From a virus: DNA of 32,590 nt. The stretch spans positions 1 through 32,590 of IMG/VR virus record IMGVR_UViG_3300011126_000064. One strand, given 5' to 3'. This document shows, one piece after another, positions 1-7,785 of this stretch (positions within the stretch are counted from its first letter, which is position 1; the number at the start of each line of letters is the position of its first letter). The notes below the pieces were generated by a model. That model was not told the DNA's origin and searched no databases. It saw only the letters and a program-made list of their open reading frames with translations. The position numbers were made by a program, and so were the translations under genes.

Positions 1-419
1 TGAAGTAATCCAAGTGCTTTAGTTCGTTGCATTTCTAATACTGGACTTTTCCAAATAGTAACCCTACAATGATAAATAAAACCTTGATCTGTAAATGATT
101 TAATTAAATCACCACTAAAGTCACGCAAACCTATAACTCCATCTTTTCCTTTTTGTAAAGAAACATCCATACAATGAACTGCAATTAATCTACCTGGTTT
201 TAATGTTCTGTAAAGCTCAGGAGTTAAAAATTTAAAATGATTAAAAAATTGATGATAATCTTTTGAGTTACCCATATCTCTAATGTCATCTGAATACGTA
301 TACAATTCAGCAAAAGGAGGGGAAAATATACTAAAACCAAAATGGTTGTCTGGTAATTTTTGTAATTGGTCTACACAATCATTATTGTATAATTCGTAAT
401 TTGGTGTTTTAATTTCCAT
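1..419 (-). CDS. DNA modification methyltransferase, N-terminal part (cut by window edge)
   Basis: The frame is open from an ATG at 419 to the left edge, so about 139 N-terminal residues are visible. The protein begins MEIKTPNYELYNND and carries an SPPF motif at residues 33-36, in the place of the (D/N/S)PP(Y/F) catalytic loop of amino-methyltransferases, followed by LKPGRLIAVH near residue 78, which resembles the region after that loop in the N4/N6 family. It ends at the edge with EMQRTKALGLL, common in phage methylases of this type. The likely role is methylation of phage DNA, protecting it from host restriction. It is the last visible gene of the leftward early operon, 22 bp after the helicase gene. 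The specificity (N4-cytosine or N6-adenine) cannot be decided from this fragment; SPP favours N4-cytosine but is not decisive. Confidence 0.85.
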   Translation of the reverse strand, partial: MEIKTPNYELYNNDCVDQLQKLPDNHFGFSIFSPPFAELYTYSDDIRDMGNSKDYHQFFNHFKFLTPELYRTLKPGRLIAVHCMDVSLQKGKDGVIGLRDFSGDLIKSFTDQGFIYHCRVTIWKSPVLEMQRTKALGLL

Positions 420-440
420 AATATTTACTTGTTTTTATTA

Positions 441-1709
441 TTAAAATGAATATTCTTTTAGTTTTAATTGCATTTCTGCAAACTGTTCTTGTTTTCTGTT
501 TATTGAGTTTATTACATTTGCCATTGTATCTGTTGATAATAAATGTATTTGTACTTCTTCTTTTTGTCCGAATCTGTATGACCTTCTAATAGCTTGATAT
601 GTTCCCTCAAAACTAAAGTCTAATGAAGGGAATACTTGAATATGGCAATGTTGATAATTTAAACCGTATTGAGCTATTTTAGGTTTAGTAACTAATACTC
701 TAAAATCACCTTTTGCAAATCCTAATAAAAGTTTTTTCTTTTGATCGTCTTTCATTGATCCAGTTACTTCTTTTGCACCTACTATATTTTTAGCTAAAAA
801 AGTACTTTCTTCATTGTGTTTCACCCATACTATTAATGGCTCATTTGTTTTATTTGCTATTTCTAATGTTCTATTCATTCTTAAATCAAAAGTACGTCTT
901 AACTCCTGGTTATGATTTGTACTACTAACTGTAAGCTCATTAAATAACATACCATTATCTAGTTTAGCACTTGATAGTTTTTCTTCTAATAAGTTTAATT
1001 TAGGCAATATAAATCCTTTTTGAGGAAATCCAATGTCAGCAGGATTAGTTACGCAAATACTCCAACTTCCTACCCATTCCCAGAATATATCTTCAGCGTG
1101 TCCTTTTATCCTCCATTTTTGAACGGTCTGCATATCGTTTATAAAATACATAGATAACATATTTTTAAACTTCATTTGTCCTAAAAACTCGCTATGGTTT
1201 CCGAGTTCCATTGTATCGTTTGGGGAAGGAGTAGCCGTAAAACAGTATCTATATTCAGTATCTTGAAAAGCGTCTATTAACTCTTTTTTTGTTTTACCTT
1301 GAAAGTTTTTTAATATACTACTTTCATCTAAACAAATACAACCGTAATCATCAGGATTAAGATTTTTTAATTGTTGGTAGTTTATTATTTGCACATCGCT
1401 ATCACTACCAGCATAATGTATATCAATACCAAACTTAACACCCTCCTCAATGGTTTGATCTACTACTGCTAAAGGTGCAAGTATTAAAGATGGTTTATTA
1501 GTTTTTAGTTGGCATTGGTGAGCTATTTCTAATTGCATAATAGTTTTACCTAATCCACAATCAGCAAATACAGCATACCTACCTTTTTTTAATGCTTTTT
1601 TTACGATATGTTTTTGAAAGTCGAATAAATTTTCATTTAGATTATCCACTTCAAAACCAATATCAAAAGGCTTTTTAGTTTTCGTTAATAAAAAATCGTT
1701 GTAATTCAT
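441..1709 (-). CDS. SNF2-type DEAD/DEAH helicase
   Basis: A 422-residue superfamily 2 helicase. Motif I is CGLGKT at residues 51-56, motif II is DESS at 128-131 (the DEAH-box position), motif III is TATPSPND at about 158-165, and motif VI is QAIRRSYRFGQ at 372-382. The RxxRxGQ form is typical of SNF2/Rad54-like translocases. It lies between the primase-helicase side of the operon and the methyltransferase; SNF2-like helicase and methylase pairs are common in phage replication modules. It probably translocates on double-stranded DNA during replication or recombination. A TACATTTG promoter-like motif lies 21 bp upstream of its ATG, so it may have its own transcript. Confidence 0.88.
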   Translation of the reverse strand: MNYNDFLLTKTKKPFDIGFEVDNLNENLFDFQKHIVKKALKKGRYAVFADCGLGKTIMQLEIAHQCQLKTNKPSLILAPLAVVDQTIEEGVKFGIDIHYAGSDSDVQIINYQQLKNLNPDDYGCICLDESSILKNFQGKTKKELIDAFQDTEYRYCFTATPSPNDTMELGNHSEFLGQMKFKNMLSMYFINDMQTVQKWRIKGHAEDIFWEWVGSWSICVTNPADIGFPQKGFILPKLNLLEEKLSSAKLDNGMLFNELTVSSTNHNQELRRTFDLRMNRTLEIANKTNEPLIVWVKHNEESTFLAKNIVGAKEVTGSMKDDQKKKLLLGFAKGDFRVLVTKPKIAQYGLNYQHCHIQVFPSLDFSFEGTYQAIRRSYRFGQKEEVQIHLLSTDTMANVINSINRKQEQFAEMQLKLKEYSF

Positions 1710-1729
1710 AATATAGTTATTTTATTTTT

Positions 1730-1743
1730 CAAATGTAATTATA
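1730..1743 (-). promoter_or_regulatory. Putative promoter with TACATTTG -7 element
   Basis: Read on the minus strand, this is TATAATTACATTTG, containing TAnnTTTG, the Bacteroidota -7 consensus, 21 bp before the helicase ATG at 1709. The same 14-mer occurs upstream of the gene starting at 7749 (7772-7785), and 11 bases of it upstream of the gene starting at 10927. No clear TTTG -33 box is visible. Confidence 0.5.
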
Positions 1744-1757
1744 ATTAATTTAACTAC

Positions 1758-1964
1758 CTAATTTATTTTATACTTTTTTAACATTATTTTTAAATCTGCA
1801 CGTCTTAATTTCTTTTTATTTCCGTTTGTTCTGTTTATAATAGTGTCGATTGCGTTGTATATCTTATCATCTACTCCGCTTTTAGTTCCTGTTACTTCGT
1901 ATGTGTTTCTTGCTATTACAAACGTTCTACTATTGAGGCTTAAATCATCGTTTATTATTCCCAT
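1758..1964 (-). CDS. Hypothetical protein, 68 aa, basic C-terminus
   Basis: The family is not recognised. The protein is MGIINDDLSLNSRTFVIARN at the start and becomes strongly basic at the end (NKKKLRRADLKIMLKKYKIN), which would suit nucleic-acid binding. Its ATG is 3 bp from the stop of the primase-helicase gene, so the two are probably translated from the same message. It lies between primase-helicase and SNF2 helicase, so a replication accessory role is a guess from position only. Confidence 0.7.
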   Translation of the reverse strand: MGIINDDLSLNSRTFVIARNTYEVTGTKSGVDDKIYNAIDTIINRTNGNKKKLRRADLKIMLKKYKIN

Positions 1965-1966
1965 AA

Positions 1967-3808
1967 TTAAAAAGGAATTTCATCTGTATCAACTTCAAAA
2001 GCTACTTTAGGATCACCATAAGGCAATCTAACCTCTTTTGTATCGTACTGCTCAGGTTCTTCCGTTCCGTTTCTATGCCTATCTATTTTTGTGAATGGTG
2101 TAACTCCATTAAATAAATATCTATTCATTCTAATATCAAAATCAACATTATCAATGTCTTGGGGTCTACCTACTAATTTTTGCTTTTTAATCTTTTGACT
2201 AGCAAATACAACCTCTGGGTCTTTAAAATCTAAAGCTCTATTAGGTCGCCAAATAGTTAATACATTGTCTGCTTTTGCAGCAAAAGTACCTCCACCCCTT
2301 ATATTATTAAGATAGGGTTTATAATATCTTCCACCATCAGCTTCATTTGCTCTGGCTGTATTTTGGTGAGCTACTAAATTAACGCTAATATCATTTTCAA
2401 CTGCAAACCGTTTTAATGTAGCCATAAATCTACTAATGTATAAATCCTCTCTTTCTCCTGGTTTTATTTTATGTTCAATAGTATTATATGGATCAATTAT
2501 TAAAGTTCTAATACCTTTTTTTCTTATTAGGTATTTTGTACGCTCAAAAATACTATCTAATTTAAAATCTTTTTCTGGATAAATAGCAAAAAAGTTTTTA
2601 TCAACAAAATCCAAACCATCATTATATTCATTTTCACTCATATAATTATTCTCGTAATATGGATCACAAGACTTTCCTATAAGCATTTCTATAAAATCAT
2701 CAAACAAATCATCTAATGGAAAATTCTCAGGACTAAAAATAGCAACCTTTGCGTCATCCCAATAAGCACGAATAACACATAATTGATTTAAAAATAAACT
2801 TTTACCCTCTTGTTCATAACCTGTCCAAACGTTAACATCTCCACCCCTCCAAGTCCAAGCCTTATCAACATCAGAAATATAAGTTGTAGTACCTCTTTTT
2901 TTACCATTTTTATAACTATGTAACATTGAAGCTCTAACATCGCTAACTTCAAAAACCCCCTCAATTTTAACGTCTTTAGCCTTATGTATAGTTTTTGCTA
3001 GTTCTTCTTTTCCATATTTAATAAGATAATCGTTTGCATCTTTGCAATCCTTAAAATCTACTATCTTACATTTTTCAGCACCTAAACGTCTTATTAACTC
3101 CTTTTGTCCTTTTATACCTGCTGCATCATTATCAACAGCTAAATAAATAACTTCTTTACTTTCAAAATAATTATAATAGTTATCTAAATAATCTAAGTTA
3201 ATAGTATCACCTTTTAAATTGAAACCATTTGGAACTGATACACAATTAACATAACCAGCAGAAACAAATGATAATACATCAAATTCACCCTCAACAATTA
3301 TACATTCTTTTGATGTTGCAATGTTATCTAAATTATAAAATATCTTTTCAGCACCTTTAAATAGTTTGAAGTTTTTACGTGCATCTCTATATTTTACATT
3401 AACTATTTCACTTTCTAAATAATAATCAAAACAAATGCAATTTTCTTCTTTTTTTGTTTGTGGCATCCATTCTTTAGATTCTCTAATTTTTAACGTATTT
3501 AAAGCACTCTTTTCTATCTTCCTTACATTACATATGTAATTTACAAAATTATTGCTTAAATCTAATTTAGCAATGCTTATTTTAGGTTTTACATATGATT
3601 TTACTTCTTGCTTTTTCTTATACGTGTGTAATTGTATAGTTTCTCCACAATGATTACATTGTCCTAGTCCTGTATCCCAAAAAACAGACATACATTTATC
3701 AGTTTTCTTTTTACGATGTTCTGAACATTTAGGGCAAGTATGATTCTTTGATTTACTTGGTAAACCATAAACATTATATTGTTCTATTTCAAATCCGTTT
3801 ATCTCCAT
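1967..3808 (-). CDS. Primase-helicase (zinc finger, TOPRIM, RecA-like helicase)
   Basis: A 613-residue T7 gp4-like replicative protein. A zinc-binding domain has CPKC at 25-28 and CNHC at 51-54. A TOPRIM primase domain follows with EGEFD at 173-177 and DNDAAG at 226-231. The C-terminal half is a DnaB/RecA-like helicase: Walker A GYEQEGKS at 330-337, Walker B LIIDPYN at 436-442, and a histidine motif VAHQNT near 479-484. It primes and unwinds DNA at the phage fork. The last residues, DTDEIPF, resemble the acidic tail of single-strand DNA-binding proteins, which is unusual for this enzyme. The start overlaps the stop of the upstream gene by one base at 3808. Confidence 0.93.
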   Translation of the reverse strand: MEINGFEIEQYNVYGLPSKSKNHTCPKCSEHRKKKTDKCMSVFWDTGLGQCNHCGETIQLHTYKKKQEVKSYVKPKISIAKLDLSNNFVNYICNVRKIEKSALNTLKIRESKEWMPQTKKEENCICFDYYLESEIVNVKYRDARKNFKLFKGAEKIFYNLDNIATSKECIIVEGEFDVLSFVSAGYVNCVSVPNGFNLKGDTINLDYLDNYYNYFESKEVIYLAVDNDAAGIKGQKELIRRLGAEKCKIVDFKDCKDANDYLIKYGKEELAKTIHKAKDVKIEGVFEVSDVRASMLHSYKNGKKRGTTTYISDVDKAWTWRGGDVNVWTGYEQEGKSLFLNQLCVIRAYWDDAKVAIFSPENFPLDDLFDDFIEMLIGKSCDPYYENNYMSENEYNDGLDFVDKNFFAIYPEKDFKLDSIFERTKYLIRKKGIRTLIIDPYNTIEHKIKPGEREDLYISRFMATLKRFAVENDISVNLVAHQNTARANEADGGRYYKPYLNNIRGGGTFAAKADNVLTIWRPNRALDFKDPEVVFASQKIKKQKLVGRPQDIDNVDFDIRMNRYLFNGVTPFTKIDRHRNGTEEPEQYDTKEVRLPYGDPKVAFEVDTDEIPF

Positions 3809-4479
3809 TATACTTGATTTGTTTTACCTATTCTTTTTTCTCTGAATTGTGATAGGTTTTGTTTGTTGAGCCAATGTATAAAATGACTTTTAAATTTCTT
3901 TAAATCACTTTTTTCTTCTGCCATTGAAATTAAATGATTTTCAAATGTAGTTAAAAATAATTTAATAACGTCTATTTTTATTTTATTTTGCATAGCTGTA
4001 ACTTCTAGCCATTGATTATCATTTGAACAATTTAAAATAAAACTTTTATTATTAATATTAGTTTCTTTAATTTCATCTTTTATTATCTTATATTCTCTTA
4101 TGCCTTTCGTTTGGCTTTCGTTTGGCTTTGCGCTGGGTTTTATTTGGGTTTTATTTAGGTTTTTAGGTCTACCACCTTTCGCACCGTTAGCTTTATTTTT
4201 ACTACTAGTTTCTACTACTTTTTCTTTTTGCATATCAAGAAACTTAATTTTAATAAAGTCATCTTTTAAATCAATAACACCCTCTTCTATTAGTTCTTCT
4301 AATTCTGTTAGATGGTTTAATCTTCTTAAAACTTGATCTTTTGTTAATTGGCAGTTTCTTTGCCAATAGTATGAGCAAATATTTATAAATAAACCCTGAG
4401 CAGCTAACGAACAAAAACTAATATCTTTTGTTAAATATTCTGCTGGTTCAAATTGAAAATAAGGAAGTTCTTTTGCCAT
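3808..4479 (-). CDS. Replication-initiator-like protein (DUF1376-type N-terminus)
   Basis: The 223-residue protein starts with MAKELPYFQFEPAEYLTKDI, followed by a segment resembling the winged-helix N-terminal domain found in phage replication proteins of the DUF1376 kind (aromatic FQFEPAEYL, then SLAAQGLFINICSYYW). The middle is lysine- and asparagine-rich (KANGAKGGRPKNLNK), and the C-terminal third may act as a helicase-loading domain like DnaD/DnaT, but no diagnostic motif is seen there. Position supports the role: it lies immediately before the primase-helicase in the transcript. Residues 20-55 resemble the family best; the rest is uncertain. Confidence 0.6.
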   Translation of the reverse strand: MAKELPYFQFEPAEYLTKDISFCSLAAQGLFINICSYYWQRNCQLTKDQVLRRLNHLTELEELIEEGVIDLKDDFIKIKFLDMQKEKVVETSSKNKANGAKGGRPKNLNKTQIKPSAKPNESQTKGIREYKIIKDEIKETNINNKSFILNCSNDNQWLEVTAMQNKIKIDVIKLFLTTFENHLISMAEEKSDLKKFKSHFIHWLNKQNLSQFREKRIGKTNQV

Positions 4480-4481
4480 AA

Positions 4482-4709
4482 TTATGAATTATGTTTTATT
4501 GAATATCTATTTCTGATATTATCTATTTCGCTTTTCTTTTTAGCTTGCACGTGTAATAACGCACCTATAAAGCTATGTAGCTGTTCTGGTGTTAAATAAT
4601 GATACAATGAAACATTACCATCAATTATGGATATGCAAGTGTTTTTACCGCTAGTTTCATCAATTACTAGTTCAGTGTCTAATTCAGTGTTTAAAATTGA
4701 ATGTGTCAT
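4482..4709 (-). CDS. Hypothetical protein, 75 aa
   Basis: The family is not recognised. It starts MTHSILNTELDTELVIDETS and has a central predicted helix (TPEQLHSFIGALLHVQAKKK). The stop is 3 bp before the ATG of the next gene at 4479, so it is translated together with the replication genes. Its leader is the 150-bp non-coding stretch with the structured element at 4729-4818, so it may be the gene controlled by that element. Confidence 0.72.
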   Translation of the reverse strand: MTHSILNTELDTELVIDETSGKNTCISIIDGNVSLYHYLTPEQLHSFIGALLHVQAKKKSEIDNIRNRYSIKHNS

Positions 4710-4728
4710 AAATTATATAAATTAAATT

Positions 4729-4818
4729 AATAAAGCCCTATAAATCCATAGTGTCCGACGACTATTTCATTATAAGGCTTATTGATATTTTTTTAAGTTA
4801 CTTGAGTCGGACGTAACT
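4729..4818 (-). ncRNA. Structured leader or origin element with possible kissing loops
   Basis: On the minus strand this intergenic stretch can form three nested or adjacent helices. First, AGTTAC (4818-4813) pairs with GTAACT (4801-4796), leaving an 11-nt loop that contains GTCCGAC. Second, the arm at 4783-4771 pairs with 4742-4729 in about 13 pairs with one bulge and one G-U. Third, inside that, ATAGT (4765-4761) pairs with ACTAT (4752-4748) around a loop containing GTCGGAC. The two loop 7-mers are exactly complementary and G+C-rich in an AT-rich genome, so loop-loop pairing is possible. It lies 20-109 bp upstream of the ATG at 4709. It could be an RNA regulator, a terminator/attenuator, or a replication origin hairpin. 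Confidence 0.5.
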
Positions 4819-4859
4819 AAGTCGCAATATACAAAAAAATATGATAGGTTTTACAAAAA

Positions 4860-5054
4860 CTATTTATTATTTACAATTATTTCTAATTCGTTTAGATATG
4901 TGTCTAAAATAAATGTAACATAACCAAGATTTAAGCCAAGAGATTTAGATATTACACTCGTTTGATTGTTGTGTGATGTCGTAAATAGTTCTATAACATC
5001 ATTGTAGTCTTGACCTTTAATCGTATAACGTGATTGATCTGTTGATTTTACCAT
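4860..5054 (-). CDS. Hypothetical protein, 64 aa
   Basis: The family is not recognised. The protein (MVKSTDQSRYTIKGQDYNDV...) has a possible helix-turn-helix-like centre, VISKSLGLNLGYVTFILDTY, so DNA binding is conceivable but not shown. The ATG at 5054 overlaps the stop of the upstream 47-residue gene as TAATG. The 150-bp gap after its stop contains the structured element. Confidence 0.68.
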   Translation of the reverse strand: MVKSTDQSRYTIKGQDYNDVIELFTTSHNNQTSVISKSLGLNLGYVTFILDTYLNELEIIVNNK

Positions 5055-5197
5055 TATCTTATCCTTTCAATAACTCCGTTAAATTCTTTCTTGTATAACC
5101 TTCCAAATCTTCTAACTGCATCTTTTAAATTGTCGGCTTGTAACTTGATGTTAATATGCCAACCTTCAAAGATGAATCTATATTCTTCTTTTTTCAT
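5054..5197 (-). CDS. Hypothetical protein, 47 aa
   Basis: A short gene of MKKEEYRFIFEGWHINIKLQ and 27 further, mostly basic, residues (ending GVIERIR). It is supported by perfect packing: its ATG (5197-5195) overlaps the stop of the upstream nuclease gene as ATGA, and its TAA (5056-5054) overlaps the next start as TAATG. This leaves no unassigned base between the nuclease and the 64-residue gene. The function is unknown. Confidence 0.72.
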   Translation of the reverse strand: MKKEEYRFIFEGWHINIKLQADNLKDAVRRFGRLYKKEFNGVIERIR

Positions 5198-5574
5198 ATC
5201 TCTTTAATTTGTTTATTTAATTCCTCGAGTAGCTCCTCTTTTTCAAATTTAAACCACTTTTTAACGCTGTGAGCCTTATCAGATAATTCATCTATAAAGT
5301 CACTCCCTTTATATTCTTCAAGCCAATATGTAAAGGCTATTGAATTACCGTGTGCTGAAAATTTACTGCTCATTGTATGATGACCAACACATAAACAAAT
5401 ACCATTGTTAACATCCCATCTAGTAGCTGCATTTTTACGGCTAAAAATATGATGACTGTTTAATGTTGGTTTGTGCTTACATCCTTGAATTTCGCACTTC
5501 ATCCCAGCCCGAAGTTTAACTAATTTACTCCAGGCTTTATCCAATTTTCCATCAACTCCTTTTTTCTGTTTCAT
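5194..5574 (-). CDS. HNH/NinG-like recombination endonuclease
   Basis: A 126-residue zinc-binding nuclease-like protein. C27 and C32 form the first metal pair (KCEIQGCKH), SHHIFSR at 40-46 carries the catalytic-type histidines, and CLCVGHH at 60-66 supplies the second pair. This arrangement matches HNH-fold recombination nucleases such as lambda NinG/Rap and P1 Ref. It lies next to the SSB and near the ERF recombinase, consistent with processing of recombination intermediates. It overlaps both neighbours by a few bases. Which of the NinG, Rap or Ref families it belongs to is not resolved here. Confidence 0.75.
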   Translation of the reverse strand: MKQKKGVDGKLDKAWSKLVKLRAGMKCEIQGCKHKPTLNSHHIFSRKNAATRWDVNNGICLCVGHHTMSSKFSAHGNSIAFTYWLEEYKGSDFIDELSDKAHSVKKWFKFEKEELLEELNKQIKEI

Positions 5575-5936
5575 TAGAAAGGAAGGTCATCAGGTTCGTT
5601 ATCATTTACTTTTGTTGTAGTTGCAAAGTTAGTATCTGGCATTTCAGATGATTCTGCTTTCTCAATTCGCCAAGATTGTAAACTTGTAAAGTATTTACCT
5701 TTCCATTCATTGCAACCTACGTTAAAAGTCACGTTTACATTATCACCTACCTTTTGATACTTGGTTAAATTTTCAACTTTTTCTTCTCCAAAAACATCAA
5801 AACAATATAAGTTATTATACTCATCTTCTGTTTTAACAATGTAAGATTGCTTTTTCCAATCCTTACCAGCTTTAGAAGTTCCACTTTCAACGTCTAAAAA
5901 CTTTTCAATTTTACCTGTAATTTTTAATTCTGCCAT
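5574..5936 (-). CDS. Single-strand DNA-binding protein, DUF3127 family
   Basis: A 120-residue OB-fold-like protein. The pattern KITGKIEKFLDVESGTSKAG, then KDWKKQSYIV, CFDVFGEEKVE and SLQSWRIEKAE follows the DUF3127 family of Bacteroidota, thought to act as SSB. The C-terminus is acidic and ends DDLPF, the SSB tail that recruits partner proteins. It coats single-stranded DNA in replication and in ERF-mediated annealing. Its stop overlaps the nuclease start as TAATG. It is a good indicator of a Bacteroidota host. Confidence 0.85.
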   Translation of the reverse strand: MAELKITGKIEKFLDVESGTSKAGKDWKKQSYIVKTEDEYNNLYCFDVFGEEKVENLTKYQKVGDNVNVTFNVGCNEWKGKYFTSLQSWRIEKAESSEMPDTNFATTTKVNDNEPDDLPF

Positions 5937-5943
5937 AATTTAT

Positions 5944-6222
5944 TTATTTAATTGATTGTATTTCTCTTTTAATGTACTCTAACGCTTTTTCAAGGTCTTT
6001 TAATTCATTATCTTTTTTTCCTGATCTACAAATATACTTTACAATATTTCCTTTGTTAAAATTGAGATTATAAGATTTGCAAATATCTATAACATCAAAG
6101 GTTTTAGTTTGATAATAATCAGGAATATTATTTGCTACTGTTTCTATTTCGTTTTGTTTATTCATTTTATTTAAACTTTTAGGTGGGTATGGTATTTTAT
6201 GACCATAAAAATTAGGTATCAT
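5944..6222 (-). CDS. DUF3310 family protein
   Basis: A 92-residue protein whose second half (DYYQTKTFDVIDICKSYNLN, then GNIVKYICRSGKKDNELKDLEKALEYIKRE) follows the DUF3310 family common in phage replication modules and sometimes annotated as nucleotide kinase or SaV-like protein. The biochemical role is not established. I keep the first ATG because it overlaps the stop of the upstream gene as TAATG; an internal ATG at residue 20 is the alternative. Confidence 0.78.
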   Translation of the reverse strand: MIPNFYGHKIPYPPKSLNKMNKQNEIETVANNIPDYYQTKTFDVIDICKSYNLNFNKGNIVKYICRSGKKDNELKDLEKALEYIKREIQSIK

Positions 6223-6536
6223 TATTGTTCTTTTTTAATATAACTAATATTACTTCTTAAAGCATCTACAACCCTATAAGCTGCGTTCATAACTCTGCGT
6301 AACATATAAAGTTCTGGAACTTGTTCATTGGCTAATATCAACGCTTTAGATACAGCACCTTTTTCATTGTGCATTATAGAATTATGTTGCTCCTGGTATT
6401 CACTTCTGTATTTTTCTAAATAGAATAACTCACAAGTTAAACGTCTTAATAAATCGCTTAATTCAGAACCGCTATTAATAGTCAGGTTATTGTATTTGTC
6501 AACTATTTGAGTTACTCTATTTAGATGTCCTATCAT
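6222..6536 (-). CDS. Hypothetical helical protein, 104 aa
   Basis: The family is not recognised. The sequence (MIGHLNRVTQIVDKYNNLTI...) is almost entirely helix-forming, with regularly spaced leucines, suggesting a small helical bundle. Start and stop both overlap neighbours as TAATG, so it is translated in a coupled cluster with the DUF3310 and ERF genes. Confidence 0.72.
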   Translation of the reverse strand: MIGHLNRVTQIVDKYNNLTINSGSELSDLLRRLTCELFYLEKYRSEYQEQHNSIMHNEKGAVSKALILANEQVPELYMLRRVMNAAYRVVDALRSNISYIKKEQ

Positions 6537-6748
6537 TAGTTATGTTTGTTAATGTAATCGTTTTTAATCTTCTTTAGCTTCTTTAATTCGCTTTCTATTT
6601 TTCTAAAAGCTGGATCATTATTATACAACTCATTTGTGTCTGGCAATATAATGAATTTTTTAATAGGTGTATATTTTAAAATCCATAATTCAAAAGATCG
6701 ACATTCGTCTAAATTCTCTAATTCTAATGTTAAATTTACTGTTCTCAT
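6536..6748 (-). CDS. Hypothetical protein, 70 aa
   Basis: The family is not recognised. It begins with a beta-like segment (MRTVNLTLELENLDECRSFE) and ends in a lysine-rich helix. The ATG overlaps the stop of the ERF gene as ATGA and the stop overlaps the next start as TAATG. A partner of the recombination genes is possible from position only. Confidence 0.7.
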   Translation of the reverse strand: MRTVNLTLELENLDECRSFELWILKYTPIKKFIILPDTNELYNNDPAFRKIESELKKLKKIKNDYINKHN

Positions 6749-7344
6749 TTTAATAGTTTTTTAAGTTCTTCTTCTTGCTCTGGTCTTATTTTAAACTCAA
6801 TAAGGTATTTATTAATATATTTTTTGTTTTCTGGTTTTCTTAAATTTCCCATTTGTTCGTCTGAAATCCATTCAGTAGGTACTTTTACAGGTGTATTAAT
6901 TTCATTTGAATGAGTCGTATCTGTATCATCTATTTTACCAACAGGAGTACAGAATGAATATAATAAAGCGTTTTTCATTGCGTATGTTGTAGCTTTTCCT
7001 GCTCCTTTATCTTGTGAATCTATACCGTGACCATAACCAGCTAACTCAATACTTTCTCCGCTATCGTGCAAAAGTAAGTATTTAGTTTTAACTTTTGTAA
7101 ATACGCTTTGTTTTTGGTTTCCATATTTTGGATCAGTCCATCTATCTATTTGCGTTTCTTCTTCTATTCCTGTTTGCAACATACACAATCCATTATCAGA
7201 TAACGCTTTGTTAAACATCTCTTTTACGTCTTGGTCTTTAGTACCGTCATAAGCTGATTTAGTACCTTTACCTACTCTGCTATTCTTTTCCATTCCTTTA
7301 ACTTCTTTCATTACAGAAATGATTGCTTTTGCTATTAGTTTCAT
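6745..7344 (-). CDS. erf: ERF-family single-strand annealing recombinase
   Basis: A 199-residue protein with the ERF signature: GYGHGIDSQDKGAGKATTYA at 103-122, followed by MKNALLYSFC. The N-terminal part (ISVMKEVKGMEKNSRVGKGT and the helix KEMFNKALSDNGL) also fits. ERF proteins anneal complementary single strands in phage recombination and genome circularisation, working with the SSB encoded three genes downstream. The C-terminal third is variable and lysine-rich. The gene heads the tightly coupled recombination cluster. Confidence 0.88.
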   Translation of the reverse strand: MKLIAKAIISVMKEVKGMEKNSRVGKGTKSAYDGTKDQDVKEMFNKALSDNGLCMLQTGIEEETQIDRWTDPKYGNQKQSVFTKVKTKYLLLHDSGESIELAGYGHGIDSQDKGAGKATTYAMKNALLYSFCTPVGKIDDTDTTHSNEINTPVKVPTEWISDEQMGNLRKPENKKYINKYLIEFKIRPEQEEELKKLLK

Positions 7345-7349
7345 AATTA

Positions 7350-7439
7350 TTACTTTACTTCAATTAAAATTATTCCGTTTTTTTGCTTTGTCTGAGTGCA
7401 AATTAACCCAGTGTTTAATGTTTTTGTAATTGCTTTCAT
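7350..7439 (-). CDS. Possible small protein, 29 aa
   Basis: An ATG-initiated frame, MKAITKTLNTGLICTQTKQK and nine more residues, fills almost the whole gap between the ERF gene and the gene at 7441-7749. The leader resembles those of neighbours (CTATTAAT before the ATG). There is no homology I recognise, and at this length it could be chance. Confidence 0.35.
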   Translation of the reverse strand: MKAITKTLNTGLICTQTKQKNGIILIEVK

Positions 7440-7440
7440 A

Positions 7441-7749
7441 TTAATAGTTTATATGTTTTAGTAATTCTGTATCTGTAAGGTGATCTGTTCCAACCGTTCC
7501 ATTTTCACAAACAACTTCTAAATCTGAAATGTTAAAAGTATCTGTTTCATATTCATCATAAGCACTCCAGAGAGCTTCTTCTTCAAATTCAATAGTAATG
7601 TACAGGTTTTTAGTTTCAATTGTTTTAGTGAGCTTTGCGTATGTTCTATTACAATCTTCTAATTGATGCTCAAAATCACATCCATCTATTTCTAAATCAG
7701 ATAGAGCATTTAATAATTCACTTTTGTAATTTTTTGTTAAGGTTTCCAT
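7441..7749 (-). CDS. Hypothetical acidic protein, 102 aa
   Basis: The family is not recognised. The protein is strongly acidic, with EFEEEALWSAYDEYETD near residues 54-70, which could be a DNA-mimic surface of the kind seen in anti-defence proteins, but this is only a compositional remark. It has its own promoter-like TACATTTG 23 bp upstream of the ATG and so may be separately expressed early. Confidence 0.68.
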   Translation of the reverse strand: METLTKNYKSELLNALSDLEIDGCDFEHQLEDCNRTYAKLTKTIETKNLYITIEFEEEALWSAYDEYETDTFNISDLEVVCENGTVGTDHLTDTELLKHINY

Positions 7750-7771
7750 AATAATAGTTATTTAATTTAAG

Positions 7772-7785
7772 CAAATGTAATTATA
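7772..7785 (-). promoter_or_regulatory. Putative promoter with TACATTTG -7 element
   Basis: The minus-strand sequence TATAATTACATTTG is identical over 14 bases to the element at 1730-1743. In both cases an AAATAACTAT stretch follows before the ATG, so the whole leader seems conserved. The TAnnTTTG core fits the Bacteroidota -7 box; a -33 box is not evident. Confidence 0.5.
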
